A DNA stretch of 64,000 nucleotides from Acinetobacter sp. SAAs474 (GTDB lineage: Bacteria; Pseudomonadota; Gammaproteobacteria; Pseudomonadales; Moraxellaceae): NCBI RefSeq assembly GCF_032823475.1, contig NZ_CP127915.1, positions 1,302,001-1,366,000 on the forward strand. Reading direction: 5' to 3'. Below are positions 1-15,363 of this stretch, piece after piece. Made by a program: the position numbers and the translations under genes. The notes under the pieces are model-generated. The model searched no databases and was not told where the DNA came from. It was given only the letters and a program-made list of their open reading frames with translations. Position 1 is the stretch's first letter, and each line of letters opens with the position of its first letter.

Positions 1-116
1 AGTTGATCGTGATATTCTGGCTGATATGCATGATCAATCACAGCAAAACCATGTTGGTCTAAATCATTGAGAATCTGAGCGATAGGCCAAGACTTTTGTG
101 GCAAAACTGTATCCAT
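1..116 (-). CDS. N-terminal fragment of an unidentified protein (partial)
   Basis: An open frame on the minus strand begins with ATG at 116-114 and runs off the left edge after 38 codons. The visible product starts MDTVLPQKSWPIAQIL and continues with a GFAVIDHAY segment. A 'GFAVID' stretch near the N-terminus is common in 2OG-Fe(II) oxygenases, so that family is possible, but the catalytic HxD motif would lie outside the window. It is divergent from rlmJ, with about 110 bp of AT-rich DNA between them. The function is not established from what is visible. Confidence 0.5.
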   Translation of the reverse strand, partial: MDTVLPQKSWPIAQILNDLDQHGFAVIDHAYQPEYHDQ

Positions 117-230
117 ATACAAAATCCCAAAGGATGTAAAAATGCATATTTATTTTAGGGTAATAATTGCGTCGAAACGAAATATTTTTTTCATGCTAAA
201 ATATGTATTGATACGAGGAATAAATGCAAC

Positions 231-1088
231 ATGAATTACCGTCACCATTTCCATGCTGGCAACTTTGCCGACGTGATGAAGCATGTATTATTGCTTCAAT
301 TATTAAGTCGACTGAATGCAAAAGATAAACCTTATCGCTATGTAGATACACATGGTGGTGCGGGTAAATATGATTTATCAACGTCTGAGGCACAAAAGTC
401 AGGTGAGTTTTTAACTGGTATTCATCGTCTGGTTAAACTTGATGATTCTATTAAACGTAATGCGCCCGAAGGTGTTCAGCAATATTTAAAAATTGTTGAA
501 AAAATGCGTCAAAATTTGGGTAAGGGTGCTTATCCTGGTTCACCTTGGTTTGCTTTAGAAGGAATGCGTGCTACAGATAAAGCCACTATTTTTGAAATGC
601 AGCGCGATGTATTTCAACAATTACAACACAATATTTTTGATAAGCGAGCAGGCTTACATGAACGTGATGCTTATGAAGGGCTATTAGCGGTTATTCCACC
701 TGTGGAAAAGCGTGGTTTAGTCATGATTGATCCACCTTATGAATTGGAGCGTAAAGATTTTCCTCAGTTGGTAGAATTAATTGCTAAAGCATATAAAAAA
801 TGGTCTACCGGTGTCTTTGCAATATGGTACCCAATTAAAGATCGCGCCATGATTGATCGTTTTGAAAAGAAAATGATTAAAACGGGTATTCGTCGCCAGT
901 TAATTTGTGAGGTTTGTGTTTGGCCAGATGATACTCCTGTGGGTTTAAATGGTTGTGGTTTGTTGGTGATTAATCCACCTTGGAAGTTTTCTGAAGATGC
1001 AGATGAAGCATTACAATGGTTATTTCCACATTTACGTATGAGTGAAAATGGTGGACATGCGGCAGTACGCTGGTTAGTAGGTGAATAA
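231..1088 (+). CDS. rlmJ: 23S rRNA (adenine(2030)-N6)-methyltransferase RlmJ
   Basis: RlmJ methylates N6 of A2030 in 23S rRNA using S-adenosylmethionine. The 285-aa product is close to the 280 aa of the E. coli enzyme. It has the diagnostic His-rich start (YRHHFHAGNFADVMKH, residues 3-18), a SAM-binding loop VDTHGGAGKYDL at about 38-49, and the amino-methyltransferase catalytic motif DPPYE at 167-171. A GAGG sequence lies about 12 nt before the ATG, slightly far for a Shine-Dalgarno site. The gene stands alone, followed 43 bp later by pssA. The assignment is firm because both ends of the protein match the family. Confidence 0.95.
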   Translation: MNYRHHFHAGNFADVMKHVLLLQLLSRLNAKDKPYRYVDTHGGAGKYDLSTSEAQKSGEFLTGIHRLVKLDDSIKRNAPEGVQQYLKIVEKMRQNLGKGAYPGSPWFALEGMRATDKATIFEMQRDVFQQLQHNIFDKRAGLHERDAYEGLLAVIPPVEKRGLVMIDPPYELERKDFPQLVELIAKAYKKWSTGVFAIWYPIKDRAMIDRFEKKMIKTGIRRQLICEVCVWPDDTPVGLNGCGLLVINPPWKFSEDADEALQWLFPHLRMSENGGHAAVRWLVGE

Positions 1089-1131
1089 GCTCCTCATGAA
1101 TATGAACATCGGTCACAGATAGGATTAAATA

Positions 1132-1962
1132 ATGACAAATATAAATAAACCTGAACGGGGAATATCGTCAACGGCAGAAGAAAAATCATTTGATGGCATT
1201 ACTTTTGAAGTTGAAGAAGAGGAACATACCCATGAGGGGCAGAAGGTCAAACGTCGTGGTATCTATTTGTGGCCAAACCTGATTACAACCCTAGCATTGT
1301 TTTCAGGCTTTTATTCAATTATTGCCAGTATGAATGGTCACTATAATCAAGCGATTTATGCAATTTTTATTGCAGCATTGCTTGATGGTCTGGATGGGCG
1401 TGTTGCCCGTGCAATTGGTGCACAAAGCCCTTTTGGTGAGCAATTTGACTCTTTATCTGATTTACTTGCTTTTGGTGTGGCGCCAGCAATTTTGATGTAT
1501 AGCTGGGGATTACATGATTTTGGCCGCATTGGTCTTGCATGCTGTTTTGTTTACACTGCTTGTGCTGCATTTCGTTTAGCACGTTTTAATGTACAGATTG
1601 GTGTAGTTGATAAACGTTACTTTATTGGTATCGCGAGTCCTTTGGCTGCAATTATCATTATTTCTAGTGTATTGGTGGCTTTGGACTTTCCAACGCTATT
1701 TGATGTTCAAGATAAAACGATACAAATAATCTGTTCGGTATTAATTGTTACAGTTGGTTTGTTGATGATTTCGAATATCAAGTATTATTCTTTTAAAACA
1801 GTTGACCGTAAACGTGTACCTTTTGCAGTACTGCCTTTAATTGTATTTATTTTAGCTGCGGTCACTTATAATATTCCAGTGGGAATTTTAGTTATTTCAT
1901 TAATCTATGTTTTATCTGGTTTTGTGACAACATTTCTTGCGAGAAAGCAAGTGAATACATAA
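1132..1962 (+). CDS. pssA: CDP-diacylglycerol--serine O-phosphatidyltransferase
   Basis: This integral membrane enzyme makes phosphatidylserine from CDP-diacylglycerol and serine, the first step toward phosphatidylethanolamine. The 276-aa protein has a charged cytoplasmic N-terminus (about 40 residues, with an acidic run near 27-31), then several hydrophobic helices. The CDP-alcohol phosphatidyltransferase signature is complete: D85, D88, G89, A92, R93, G102, D106 and D110 in the spacing DxxDGxxAR-x8-G-x3-D-x3-D. It belongs to the membrane-embedded PssA type rather than the phospholipase-D-like type of E. coli. Spacing to the neighbours is short (43 and 24 bp), so cotranscription with rlmJ and the next gene is possible. 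Confidence 0.93.
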   Translation: MTNINKPERGISSTAEEKSFDGITFEVEEEEHTHEGQKVKRRGIYLWPNLITTLALFSGFYSIIASMNGHYNQAIYAIFIAALLDGLDGRVARAIGAQSPFGEQFDSLSDLLAFGVAPAILMYSWGLHDFGRIGLACCFVYTACAAFRLARFNVQIGVVDKRYFIGIASPLAAIIIISSVLVALDFPTLFDVQDKTIQIICSVLIVTVGLLMISNIKYYSFKTVDRKRVPFAVLPLIVFILAAVTYNIPVGILVISLIYVLSGFVTTFLARKQVNT

Positions 1963-1986
1963 AAGTATAATAATGAGGAGCTTGAT

Positions 1987-3063
1987 ATGAGTTTATTGCA
2001 AGATTTTTTGGATCTGTCTAAACACTTAAATCAAGCTTCTTTAGATCCACATAAAGTTTTGCGCTATCATCCTCCGAATCAACGCTTTAAATCAGTCGTC
2101 ATCGGGCTGAAACTTCCTGGTCTTCCTGCACCTTTGCATTATTTTCAGTTTGTTACTGTTTTGGGCTTACCAAACTCGGCTTTATTACACAATCAAAGTG
2201 CGATACAGACCACTGCTCTTGATACTGCGACAGTTTGTAGTAGTATCAGTCTACATATGGTGGGGCAACTAAATTGCTATTCTATTGCGCAAGAATGCCA
2301 ATTTGAGTTCGATAAATTACAGTTTGGTCATCAACATGCTATTTCTGGAAATTTGCCACATTTAAAATTATCTCGCACAGACCCAGAATTAAGTTTTGAT
2401 ATTGATGTTCAGACATTCAGACAAATCATTTACTTTGCCAAACTAAGATTGGGATTGGCCGAGCACTGGTCATTACCTGCGCTATGCCAAGGCTCTGTTA
2501 CATATAAAAATCAAAAATATCAAATCGAAGGATTGGCGAGTTTTGAATTTGCCAAAATGGTTAATTTCCCCTATATGCCGTTTGCTTTTTATATCTATCA
2601 GATCGTTAATTTTAATGCTGATCAGCAAATGATTTTAATGCAATATCGTGATGCTTTTAATCGTATTTTATATTCGCGTATTTATATCCGAAACTTACAC
2701 AGTGGAGGCATTCAATTTTTTGATGATCGCGTACAATTAAGTATAGATCGTGTTTATCCTGTGGTTCAAACGCCGAACGGTGATAGCATGTATGTGCTAC
2801 GTGAGTTCACGTGGTGCTATTGTGATGAAACTTATCAGATTCAATTACAGGGAAAATGTCGAGGTGATTTTAAATTTGGTTTCGGTACTGGTTTTATGGG
2901 AAGTTTTTGTTATCAGCTCGTGATTAACGCTCAATATTATGAGGGAGAGGGCGGGTATTGTGAATATATTGATTGTCGTGCTTTAAAGTGGCAAGAGCAA
3001 AATCAAACAGAAACATTGTTAACAGATTTAGAAAATTCCGTACCTTTAATGCTCAAAAAATAA
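1987..3063 (+). CDS. Conserved hypothetical protein, 358 aa
   Basis: I do not recognise a function for this gene. It starts at ATG 1987 with a good GAGGAG site 7 nt upstream, 24 bp after pssA. There is no signal peptide, lipobox or clear membrane helix. The protein is rich in aromatic residues and beta-type sequence, including 'YMPFAFYIYQIVNF' in the middle. Near the C-terminus it has a Gly/Tyr-rich segment, GEGGYCEYIDCRAL. The overall look (two beta-rich halves, terminal GY.EY motif) recalls lipocalin-like or AttH/CrtC-like folds, but that is only an impression. I have seen similar proteins annotated only with a DUF in Acinetobacter. Codon use resembles the neighbours, so it is probably a native gene. 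Confidence 0.8.
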   Translation: MSLLQDFLDLSKHLNQASLDPHKVLRYHPPNQRFKSVVIGLKLPGLPAPLHYFQFVTVLGLPNSALLHNQSAIQTTALDTATVCSSISLHMVGQLNCYSIAQECQFEFDKLQFGHQHAISGNLPHLKLSRTDPELSFDIDVQTFRQIIYFAKLRLGLAEHWSLPALCQGSVTYKNQKYQIEGLASFEFAKMVNFPYMPFAFYIYQIVNFNADQQMILMQYRDAFNRILYSRIYIRNLHSGGIQFFDDRVQLSIDRVYPVVQTPNGDSMYVLREFTWCYCDETYQIQLQGKCRGDFKFGFGTGFMGSFCYQLVINAQYYEGEGGYCEYIDCRALKWQEQNQTETLLTDLENSVPLMLKK

Positions 3064-3517
3064 AAAAAAGCACAATTTAGTTTAATAATTAATCATATAA
3101 ATTATAAATTATAAAAAAGGGCTTGTGTTCGATGTGAAATACTGTAGAATGCACATCCATCGGCGGTGATGTTAAATAAAACTTCTGATAAATCAATAAG
3201 TTGCTTAAGTGTTAAGATTCTGATTAGGGTTTTGAGTTTAAGGTTAAACTTAGATTTGTTAGAAAATAAATTAACAAAACCAGTTGACTTTTCTACCGAA
3301 GAGCGTAATATAGCCGACCTAGCTTGCTGGTGACGAACCAACAAGAAGATCATTAAGAAATTATGAAGAACAACTTGTGTGGATTTTTACTGATTGATTG
3401 ATCGAAATATTATCATTGATTGATTGGTTTAAATTACTCGAAGTTTATTTGAGAGAATTTGTCAGAAAATTGATGAGCCAGATTTAGTAGCTTAGATTAA
3501 AGCTACAAAATGATTTT
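3064..3517 (+). promoter_or_regulatory. rRNA operon leader region with promoters and 16S processing arm
   Basis: This 454-bp stretch has no gene; the open frame on the opposite strand is a by-product of the leader. The best promoter is TTGACT (3284-3289), a 16-bp spacer and TAATAT (3306-3311), followed by a G+C-rich discriminator (AGCCGACC). That discriminator is typical of stringently controlled rRNA promoters. A second candidate is TTGTGT (3123-3128), 16 bp, TAGAAT (3145-3150). Downstream lie TGATTGAT repeats and the 5' arm of the 16S processing stem (3364-3390). Confidence 0.7.
3364..3390 (+). other. 5' arm of the 16S rRNA processing stem (RNase III site)
   Basis: The leader sequence GAAGAACAACTTGTGTGGAT... 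at 3366 onward is nearly perfectly complementary to 5074-5101, just after the 3' end of 16S. Pairing of the two arms would loop out the whole 16S rRNA, as in the known RNase III precursor stem of bacterial rRNA operons. The complementarity is read directly; the RNase III role is by analogy. Confidence 0.75.
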
Positions 3518-5055
<1,538 letters not shown>

Positions 5056-5073
5056 ACGAAAGATTGACGATTG

Positions 5074-5101
5074 GTAAGAATCCACAACAAGTTGTTCTTC
5101 A
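5074..5101 (+). other. 3' arm of the 16S rRNA processing stem
   Basis: GGTAAGAATCCACAACAAGT followed by TGTTCTTCAT pairs with leader positions 3364-3390, with only a few mismatches and a small bulge. It lies 19 nt past the 16S 3' end and directly before tRNA-Ile. Confidence 0.75.
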
Positions 5102-5115
5102 TGCAATATATCTGA

Positions 5116-5192
<77 letters not shown>

Positions 5193-5315
5193 TGAACAAG
5201 ACTTAAAGTACTACTTTAAGGCGAAGTGCAAGACAAACGAACGAAAGTGAGTGCGTAGTGTATGGGTTCAAGGATTCTGAGTGAAAAGAAACAAGATATA
5301 TTGAGATCTTAAGCT

Positions 5316-5391
5316 GGGGACTTAGCTTAGTTGGTAGAGCGCCTGCTTTGCACGCAGGAGGTCAGGAGTTCGACTCTCCTAGTCTCCACCA
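5316..5391 (+). tRNA. tRNA-Ala(UGC)
   Basis: This is a 76-nt cloverleaf with acceptor GGGGACT/AGTCTCC, anticodon loop CTTTGCACG (anticodon TGC), T loop GTTCGACTC and an encoded CCA. It is the second spacer tRNA of the rRNA operon, 123 bp after tRNA-Ile, and is released from the common precursor. Confidence 0.97.
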
Positions 5392-5817
5392 GAGTTTGGA
5401 AATAGCGAAATATATTTCGCCCAAACGCAAGACAAGCAGCTATGCTGCGCGTAGCGTTACTCTGAGTGTTTAGACTTTAATCGAACGAAAGCTAGATTAT
5501 AGAGCTTAGTGATAAAGCATTGTATAATGCATTGTTATTAATCTCTGTGATTTATCACAGTTTACTACGTGCTGACGAGGCAGTAGTTAATCATTAACAG
5601 AATATATTTGAGTTGAAATAATTTTTTCATACTCGTTTTAGTTAACCTAACAAGCAATTGTTGATGTTAAATGAAATGAGTTACTAGCGATTAAACTGAA
5701 TCAAGCGTTTTGGTATATGAATCTAATTGAAGCTGTATAGTGATTAAGTTCACAAAGCTCTAAACTGTAATGTTGGTTGTTCTACTTGTAGGAACAAACG
5801 ACTGTTTGGGGTTGTAT
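5392..5817 (+). other. tRNA-Ala to 23S internal transcribed spacer
   Basis: This is 426 bp without a gene. It is AT-rich with no convincing open frame. The last 17 nt before the 23S, together with its first bases (5801-5824), form the 5' arm of the 23S precursor stem, pairing with 8700-8724. I did not identify a clear boxA. Confidence 0.8.

Positions 5818-5824
<7 letters not shown>
5801..5824 (+). other. 5' arm of the 23S rRNA processing stem
   Basis: ACTGTTTGGGGTTGTATAGT plus CAAG is complementary to 8700-8724 over its whole length, with a single one-base bulge. The innermost 7-8 bp correspond to the helix that joins the ends of mature 23S; the rest is precursor stem. RNase III processing is inferred from the known arrangement. 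Confidence 0.8.
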
Positions 5825-8707
<2,883 letters not shown>

Positions 8708-8893
8708 TACAACACCCAAACAGTTGTATACAAAGCATCAATCGATTCATAAAACATCATCTAACGATGAAAATACTTGATTTAGTATCGCTAATCGAAC
8801 ATCATATCCAACTCAGATATAACCTCTGTTAATAACTCATTTGGTAGAAAACTTAGCAATAGGTAAGTCTAAGCAAGTATCCATAAACAGTTG

Positions 8894-9009
8894 TGCTGGC
8901 GACAATAGCAAGAGTGAACCACCTGATCCCTTCCCGAACTCAGAAGTGAAACCTCTTCGCGCTGATGGTAGTGTGGCGTTAGCCATGTGAGAGTAAGTCA
9001 TCGCCAGCT
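8894..9009 (+). rRNA. 5S ribosomal RNA
   Basis: This is a 5S rRNA of about 115 nt. The ends pair as GCTGGCGA with TCGCCAGC. Internal landmarks are CCACCTGATCCCTTCCCGAACTC and the GATGGTAGTGTGG segment. It is the last gene of the operon, about 187 bp after the 23S. The ends are approximate. Confidence 0.95.
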
Positions 9010-9020
9010 CATTATTCAAA

Positions 9021-9054
9021 AATCCCTCAAGTAACCACTTGGGGGATTTTTTTT
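9021..9054 (+). terminator. Rho-independent terminator of the rRNA operon
   Basis: AATCCCTCAAG, a 6-nt loop and CTTGGGGGATT form an 11-bp stem with one G-U type pair. It is followed by a run of eight T's. It lies 12 nt after the 5S gene. Confidence 0.93.
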
Positions 9055-9251
9055 GGTTAAAGAAAAAAATTAAAAAATAATTATTAATTAAAAATTCACT
9101 TAAAAAATATACTGAATATAATTAAATTCAGCATAATTGTTTTTAATGATTTTATTTGATCTGTATGAAATAGATTTTAATTATGTTATAAATTTCATTA
9201 ATGGTATAAAAATTGCTTATAAAAATGTGCTAAAAATGAGGAAATGATTTT

Positions 9252-10706
9252 ATGAAGCTATCGGTTGGATTAAAAGTTGCTAATCTATTATCATTAACGC
9301 CTCAATTACAACAAGCCATTCGCTTATTACAGTTGTCGAGTTTAGAGTTGGAACAAGAAGTAGAATTCCAACTTGAAAGTAATCCATTATTAGAAAAAGT
9401 AGAAGAACAAACCAGTTTAGAACGTTTATCTGATCTGCAAGATTGGGAACAGGGGCAAAAAGATCTGACTCATGAGTTGAATGCTAATTATTTACCTGAT
9501 GATTTACCTGTAGATACTCATTGGGATGATGTTTATAGTAGTCAGCCGACAGGTTTGGCTGCAGTTGAGTTTGAAGAGCGTGAAGATAACCGTCAAGTAA
9601 CCACCAATTTAAAAGAACACATGTTAGAGCAAATTAATTTACTACATTTTTCGATGGTAGATAAGTTAATTGCACATTGTATTATCGATGCATTAGATGA
9701 TAAAGGTTTTCTAGACTGTACTTTAGATGATATTACAACATCAGTTCAATATCTTTTAAAATCAATGGACTATGATGATGATGTTGAAGAAGCTGAAGTT
9801 TTAGCTGTTCTAAAATCTATTCAGCGTTTAGATCCAGTAGGTATTGCATCGCGTAATTTAGTTGAATGTTTGAGTATTCAATTGAGCATAATGCCAGACC
9901 AAATAGCATTTAAAAAAGAAGCATTGCTATTGCTTCAGCATTATCAGTTCTTGGTTTCCAATGAGTTGGCAAAGCTTCTGAAACATACTCATTTAACGAT
10001 GGATCAGCTCAAACAAGCGATTGATTTACTTAAAACCTTAAAACCTTATCCTGGTGAGGTATTTGAACAAAAAGAAATTGATTATCAAGTTCCCGATGTT
10101 GTGGTGTCTAAGAAAACGGATCGTTGGTTAGTGCAGTTAAATCCAGATGTTGTGGTAAAACTACGAGTGAATCCATTCTATATGAATATGATTCGACGTG
10201 CTGATCAAAGTAGTGATAATCAATATTTGCGTAATCAAATGCTTGAGGCAAAAAACTTTATCAAGAGTGTTGATGAGCGGCATAAGACCTTATTAAAAGT
10301 TGCCACGTGTATTGTTGAAAAACAAAAAGCTTTTTTTGAACAAGGTCCAGAAGCCATGAAACCGCTGGTTTTAAGAGATATTGCAGAAGAAGTGGAATTA
10401 CATGAATCAACAGTTTCTCGTGTAACGACCAATAAATATATGTTGACACCACGTGGTTTGTTTGAGCTTAAATATTTCTTTTCCAGTCATGTTGCGACAA
10501 CATGTGGTGGTGAGGCATCATCAACTGCTATTCGGGCAAAAATTAAAAAACTCATTGCTGAGGAAAATTCACGTAAGCCATTGTCTGATAATGCAATCTC
10601 TGGTCTTTTAAAACAAGATGGAATTGATGTCGCTCGAAGAACTGTAGCAAAGTATCGTGAATCGTTACATATTCCTTCATCCTCAGAAAGAAAAGTATTG
10701 CTCTAA
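9252..10706 (+). CDS. rpoN: RNA polymerase sigma-54 factor
   Basis: RpoN is the alternative sigma factor for -24/-12 promoters; it needs AAA+ activators. The 484-aa product has the Gln-rich activator-interacting region I at the start (LTPQLQQAIRLLQLSSLELE, residues 16-35), an acidic region II, the core-binding domain, an HTH around 374-396 (IAEEVELHESTVSRV) and the diagnostic RpoN box ARRTVAKYRE at 461-470. The region before it is the rRNA terminator and about 200 bp of AT-rich DNA, so it has its own promoter. It ends in a strong terminator (10728-10764) and is followed by hpf, a widely conserved pairing. Confidence 0.97.
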   Translation: MKLSVGLKVANLLSLTPQLQQAIRLLQLSSLELEQEVEFQLESNPLLEKVEEQTSLERLSDLQDWEQGQKDLTHELNANYLPDDLPVDTHWDDVYSSQPTGLAAVEFEEREDNRQVTTNLKEHMLEQINLLHFSMVDKLIAHCIIDALDDKGFLDCTLDDITTSVQYLLKSMDYDDDVEEAEVLAVLKSIQRLDPVGIASRNLVECLSIQLSIMPDQIAFKKEALLLLQHYQFLVSNELAKLLKHTHLTMDQLKQAIDLLKTLKPYPGEVFEQKEIDYQVPDVVVSKKTDRWLVQLNPDVVVKLRVNPFYMNMIRRADQSSDNQYLRNQMLEAKNFIKSVDERHKTLLKVATCIVEKQKAFFEQGPEAMKPLVLRDIAEEVELHESTVSRVTTNKYMLTPRGLFELKYFFSSHVATTCGGEASSTAIRAKIKKLIAEENSRKPLSDNAISGLLKQDGIDVARRTVAKYRESLHIPSSSERKVLL

Positions 10707-10727
10707 TTCTAATCGACAGATTATTCT

Positions 10728-10764
10728 ATAGATTCATTATGACAAAATAATGAATCTATTTTTT
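10728..10764 (+). terminator. Rho-independent terminator after rpoN
   Basis: A perfect 13-bp stem (ATAGATTCATTAT / ATAATGAATCTAT) with a 6-nt loop is followed by TTTTTT. It separates rpoN from hpf, implying that hpf is transcribed mainly from its own promoter. Confidence 0.9.
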
Positions 10765-10860
10765 ATCGAAGGATTGGCTAAAAATGATTTAATTTTCTGA
10801 TACTTAATTGAATCTGTTTGGCTATAACGCTGTACATTCTAAAAAGTGAGGGACATCATT

Positions 10861-11193
10861 ATGCAAATGACAATTCGTGGTCATCATTTAACAATTACAC
10901 CAGCAATAGAAGAAAATATTAGACTGAAATTTAGTCAAATGACTCAGCATTTAGATCAAGTCAATAGTATGCAAGTTAAGCTTAGTAAAGATCATCAAAT
11001 TGATAAACGTTCTAAAAAAGGCAGTGCGAATCATCGAGCAGAAGCGATTATTCGTTTGCCTGGTGTGGAATTGTTTGCTCAAGCGGTTGCAGATGATATG
11101 TATACCTCAATAAAAAAATTAACTGAAAAACTTAAAAGGCAATTACATAAGCATCGAAAAATGCATTTATTTTTTCAACCTTTAACAATTTAG
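10861..11193 (+). CDS. hpf: Ribosome hibernation-promoting factor, short form
   Basis: HPF binds the small ribosomal subunit and promotes inactive 100S dimers in stationary phase. I chose ATG 10861 (MQMTIRGHHLTITPAI) because GAGG ends 9 nt before it; an upstream in-frame codon at 10846 has no better site. The 110-aa product covers only the S30AE domain, so it is the short type and lacks the C-terminal dimerisation domain of long HPF. The beta-alpha-beta-beta-beta-alpha pattern ends in a basic helix (KKLTEKLKRQLHKHRK). It follows rpoN, as in E. coli, but a terminator lies between them, and no ptsN follows. Confidence 0.92.
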   Translation: MQMTIRGHHLTITPAIEENIRLKFSQMTQHLDQVNSMQVKLSKDHQIDKRSKKGSANHRAEAIIRLPGVELFAQAVADDMYTSIKKLTEKLKRQLHKHRKMHLFFQPLTI

Positions 11194-11206
11194 TTGTCAT
11201 TTTATA

Positions 11207-11237
11207 AAAGAGAGGTTTTTATAAACCTCTTTTTTTC
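11207..11237 (+). terminator. Terminator after hpf
   Basis: AAAAGAGAGGTTT and AAACCTCTTTTTTT form an AT-flanked hairpin with a run of T's, 14 nt after the hpf stop. The A-tract/T-tract symmetry would allow it to work in both directions. Confidence 0.88.
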
Positions 11238-11329
11238 TATATATAATATTTGTCATTGATGAATTTTTCTAAATATTTATAGTAGAATGGCAAGTTTTTA
11301 CACCGTTGGTTCCATAAGAGGTCTTTGTG

Positions 11330-13540
<2,211 letters not shown>

Positions 13541-13642
13541 TTGATGATTATATTGATCGATTAAATGGGTATGACCAGTAATGCTTTTGATAATATCCAT
13601 CTGCTGTGTTGAAAAATCAAAACTGTAGTTTGGTATTGGAAT

Positions 13643-13678
13643 CAGAAACGGAGTGTGAAACTTTCCGTTTCTGTTTTA
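13643..13678 (+). terminator. Rho-independent terminator after hisG
   Basis: CAGAAACGGA, an 11-nt loop and TCCGTTTCTG form a 10-bp stem, followed by TTTT. It is 100 bp downstream of the hisG stop and would end the ibaG-murA-hisG transcript. Confidence 0.82.
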
Positions 13679-13745
13679 TCGATAGGTATTGATGATTTAT
13701 GGATTGCAATGTTGGTTATACCAGCTTGTCAACTGCTGCGCATTT

Positions 13746-13783
13746 AAAGCCTTTCTGATCAGATGAGAAGGGCTTTTTTGTTT
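13746..13783 (+). terminator. Second terminator-like hairpin before hisD
   Basis: AAAGCCTTTCT pairs with AGAAGGGCTTT around a short loop, with one G-T wobble, and runs into TTTTTTG then TTTTT. It follows the first terminator by about 70 bp, so it either backs it up or ends a short separate transcript. Confidence 0.75.
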
Positions 13784-13978
13784 TTCTTTATATGAAGTGC
13801 CATATACATATTCCATTTTAGTCGTATATTTTAGTTAATACATCCGGATCAGTGATGTAGGCTCAATCAAATGTATTTATTTTTAAGAAAACTCTTGCTT
13901 GTTGTTGTTATTGATCACCACAAAAGTCTTGAAACAAGGTAAACTAAATCTTTATTAAATAACTTTGTGGGTAAATTG

Positions 13979-15268
13979 ATGCGACGTTTATCGACTCAAG
14001 AGCAAAATTTTAAGCAGGTTTTTGCTGATTTATTAGCTTTTGAAACAGTGAGTGATCCTGAACTTCTAAAAACAGTAGAGCAAATTATTGCAGATGTACG
14101 CCAATATGGTGATGCACATGTACTTCAACTCACTCAACAGTTCGATCGACATCCAGCGCATCAATTTTCAGATTTAGAACTAACACAAGCAGAGTTAAAA
14201 GCAGCATTTGAAGGTTTAAATCCTGAAATTCGTGAAGCTTTAGAATTGGCAGCACAGCGCATTCGTGAATTTCATCAAGCACAAAAGCAAGAAGGCTGGT
14301 GCTATGTAGATACACTTGGTAATACTTTAGGCCAAAAAGTAACACCACTTGATCGTGTTGGGATTTATGTACCAGGTGGTTTAGCATCTTATCCTTCATC
14401 TGTTTTAATGAATGCATTGCCTGCACATGTTGCGGGTGTGCCTGAAATTATTATGGTGGTACCTGCACCGAACGGTGAGTTAAATCCATTGGTACTCGCA
14501 GCTGCACATTTGGCAGGTGTTAGTCGTGTCTTTACCATTGGCGGTGCACAAGCAGTTGCTGCTTTGGCTTATGGAACAGAAACGATACCTGCAGTCGATA
14601 AAATTACTGGGCCAGGCAACCGTTTTGTTGCAGCCGCAAAGCGAGCTGTATTTGGTCAGGTAGGTATTGATATGATTGCTGGACCATCTGAAATTCTAGT
14701 TTATGCAGAAGGGATCAATAATGCGCAGTGGTTAGCCATGGATGTATTATCTCAAGCTGAACATGATACGGTTGCTCAAGCTATTTTTATTACACCAGAT
14801 GAACAGCTTTTACAACAGGTTGAACAGGCGATCGAACAACATTTGGCAGCGTTGCCTAAAGCAGAGATTGCGCGAACATCGATTGCGAATCGTGGTGCAT
14901 TAGTGTTGGTTAAAAACCGTCAAGAAGCGATAGAACTGATTAATCAGGTTGCACCAGAACATTTAGAGTTATGCTTAGATGATGCTGAAGCAATGGCTGA
15001 ACATATTCGTCATGCGGGCGCTATTTTTATGGGACGCTATACACCAGAAGCAATTGGTGACTATTGTGCAGGCCCTAATCATGTTCTGCCGACATCAGGT
15101 ACGGCACGTTTTTCATCACCACTCGGTGTATATGATTTCCAAAAACGTTCAAGCTTGATTATGTGTTCAGAACAAGGGGTGAAAACTTTGGCTCGAACCG
15201 CAGATATATTGGCACAACAAGAAAATCTAGATGCACATGCACGATCTGCGCGTTATCGTTACCAGTAA
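13979..15268 (+). CDS. hisD: Histidinol dehydrogenase
   Basis: HisD is a zinc enzyme that oxidises L-histidinol to L-histidine with two NAD+. I place the start at ATG 13979 ([11 protein letters not shown], 429 aa, against 434 in E. coli); the GTG at 13967 is an alternative. Family signatures are present: the [17 protein letters not shown] segment, the NAD-binding [14 protein letters not shown], the [14 protein letters not shown] run, IDMIAGPSE, and the late APEHLEL segment with catalytic His. HYCAGP-type zinc ligands appear in '[12 protein letters not shown]'. It is followed by hisC after 95 bp, so the two probably form a unit. Confidence 0.97.
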   Translation: MRRLSTQEQNFKQVFADLLAFETVSDPELLKTVEQIIADVRQYGDAHVLQLTQQFDRHPAHQFSDLELTQAELKAAFEGLNPEIREALELAAQRIREFHQAQKQEGWCYVDTLGNTLGQKVTPLDRVGIYVPGGLASYPSSVLMNALPAHVAGVPEIIMVVPAPNGELNPLVLAAAHLAGVSRVFTIGGAQAVAALAYGTETIPAVDKITGPGNRFVAAAKRAVFGQVGIDMIAGPSEILVYAEGINNAQWLAMDVLSQAEHDTVAQAIFITPDEQLLQQVEQAIEQHLAALPKAEIARTSIANRGALVLVKNRQEAIELINQVAPEHLELCLDDAEAMAEHIRHAGAIFMGRYTPEAIGDYCAGPNHVLPTSGTARFSSPLGVYDFQKRSSLIMCSEQGVKTLARTADILAQQENLDAHARSARYRYQ

Positions 15269-15363
15269 TTTATATTTTTTACCCCAATTATAGTGCTGTA
15301 CTTATTGTCCTGAGCTTACTGTTGAACAGTGGCTGAGGACGAAAGCTGCTAAAGAGAAACAAC

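Larger units (their letters stand above)
13541..13978 (+). other. hisG-hisD intergenic region with two hairpins
   Basis: This is 438 bp without a convincing protein gene. It holds two terminator-like hairpins (13643-13678 and 13746-13783) with about 70 bp between them. The final 190 bp before hisD are AT-rich and probably contain its promoter. A small RNA ending at the second hairpin is possible but unproven. Confidence 0.6.

Noticed and set aside
3102..3353. An 83-residue minus-strand frame upstream of 16S
   Set aside because: It covers the rRNA promoters and leader and has low-complexity sequence; better explained as non-coding.
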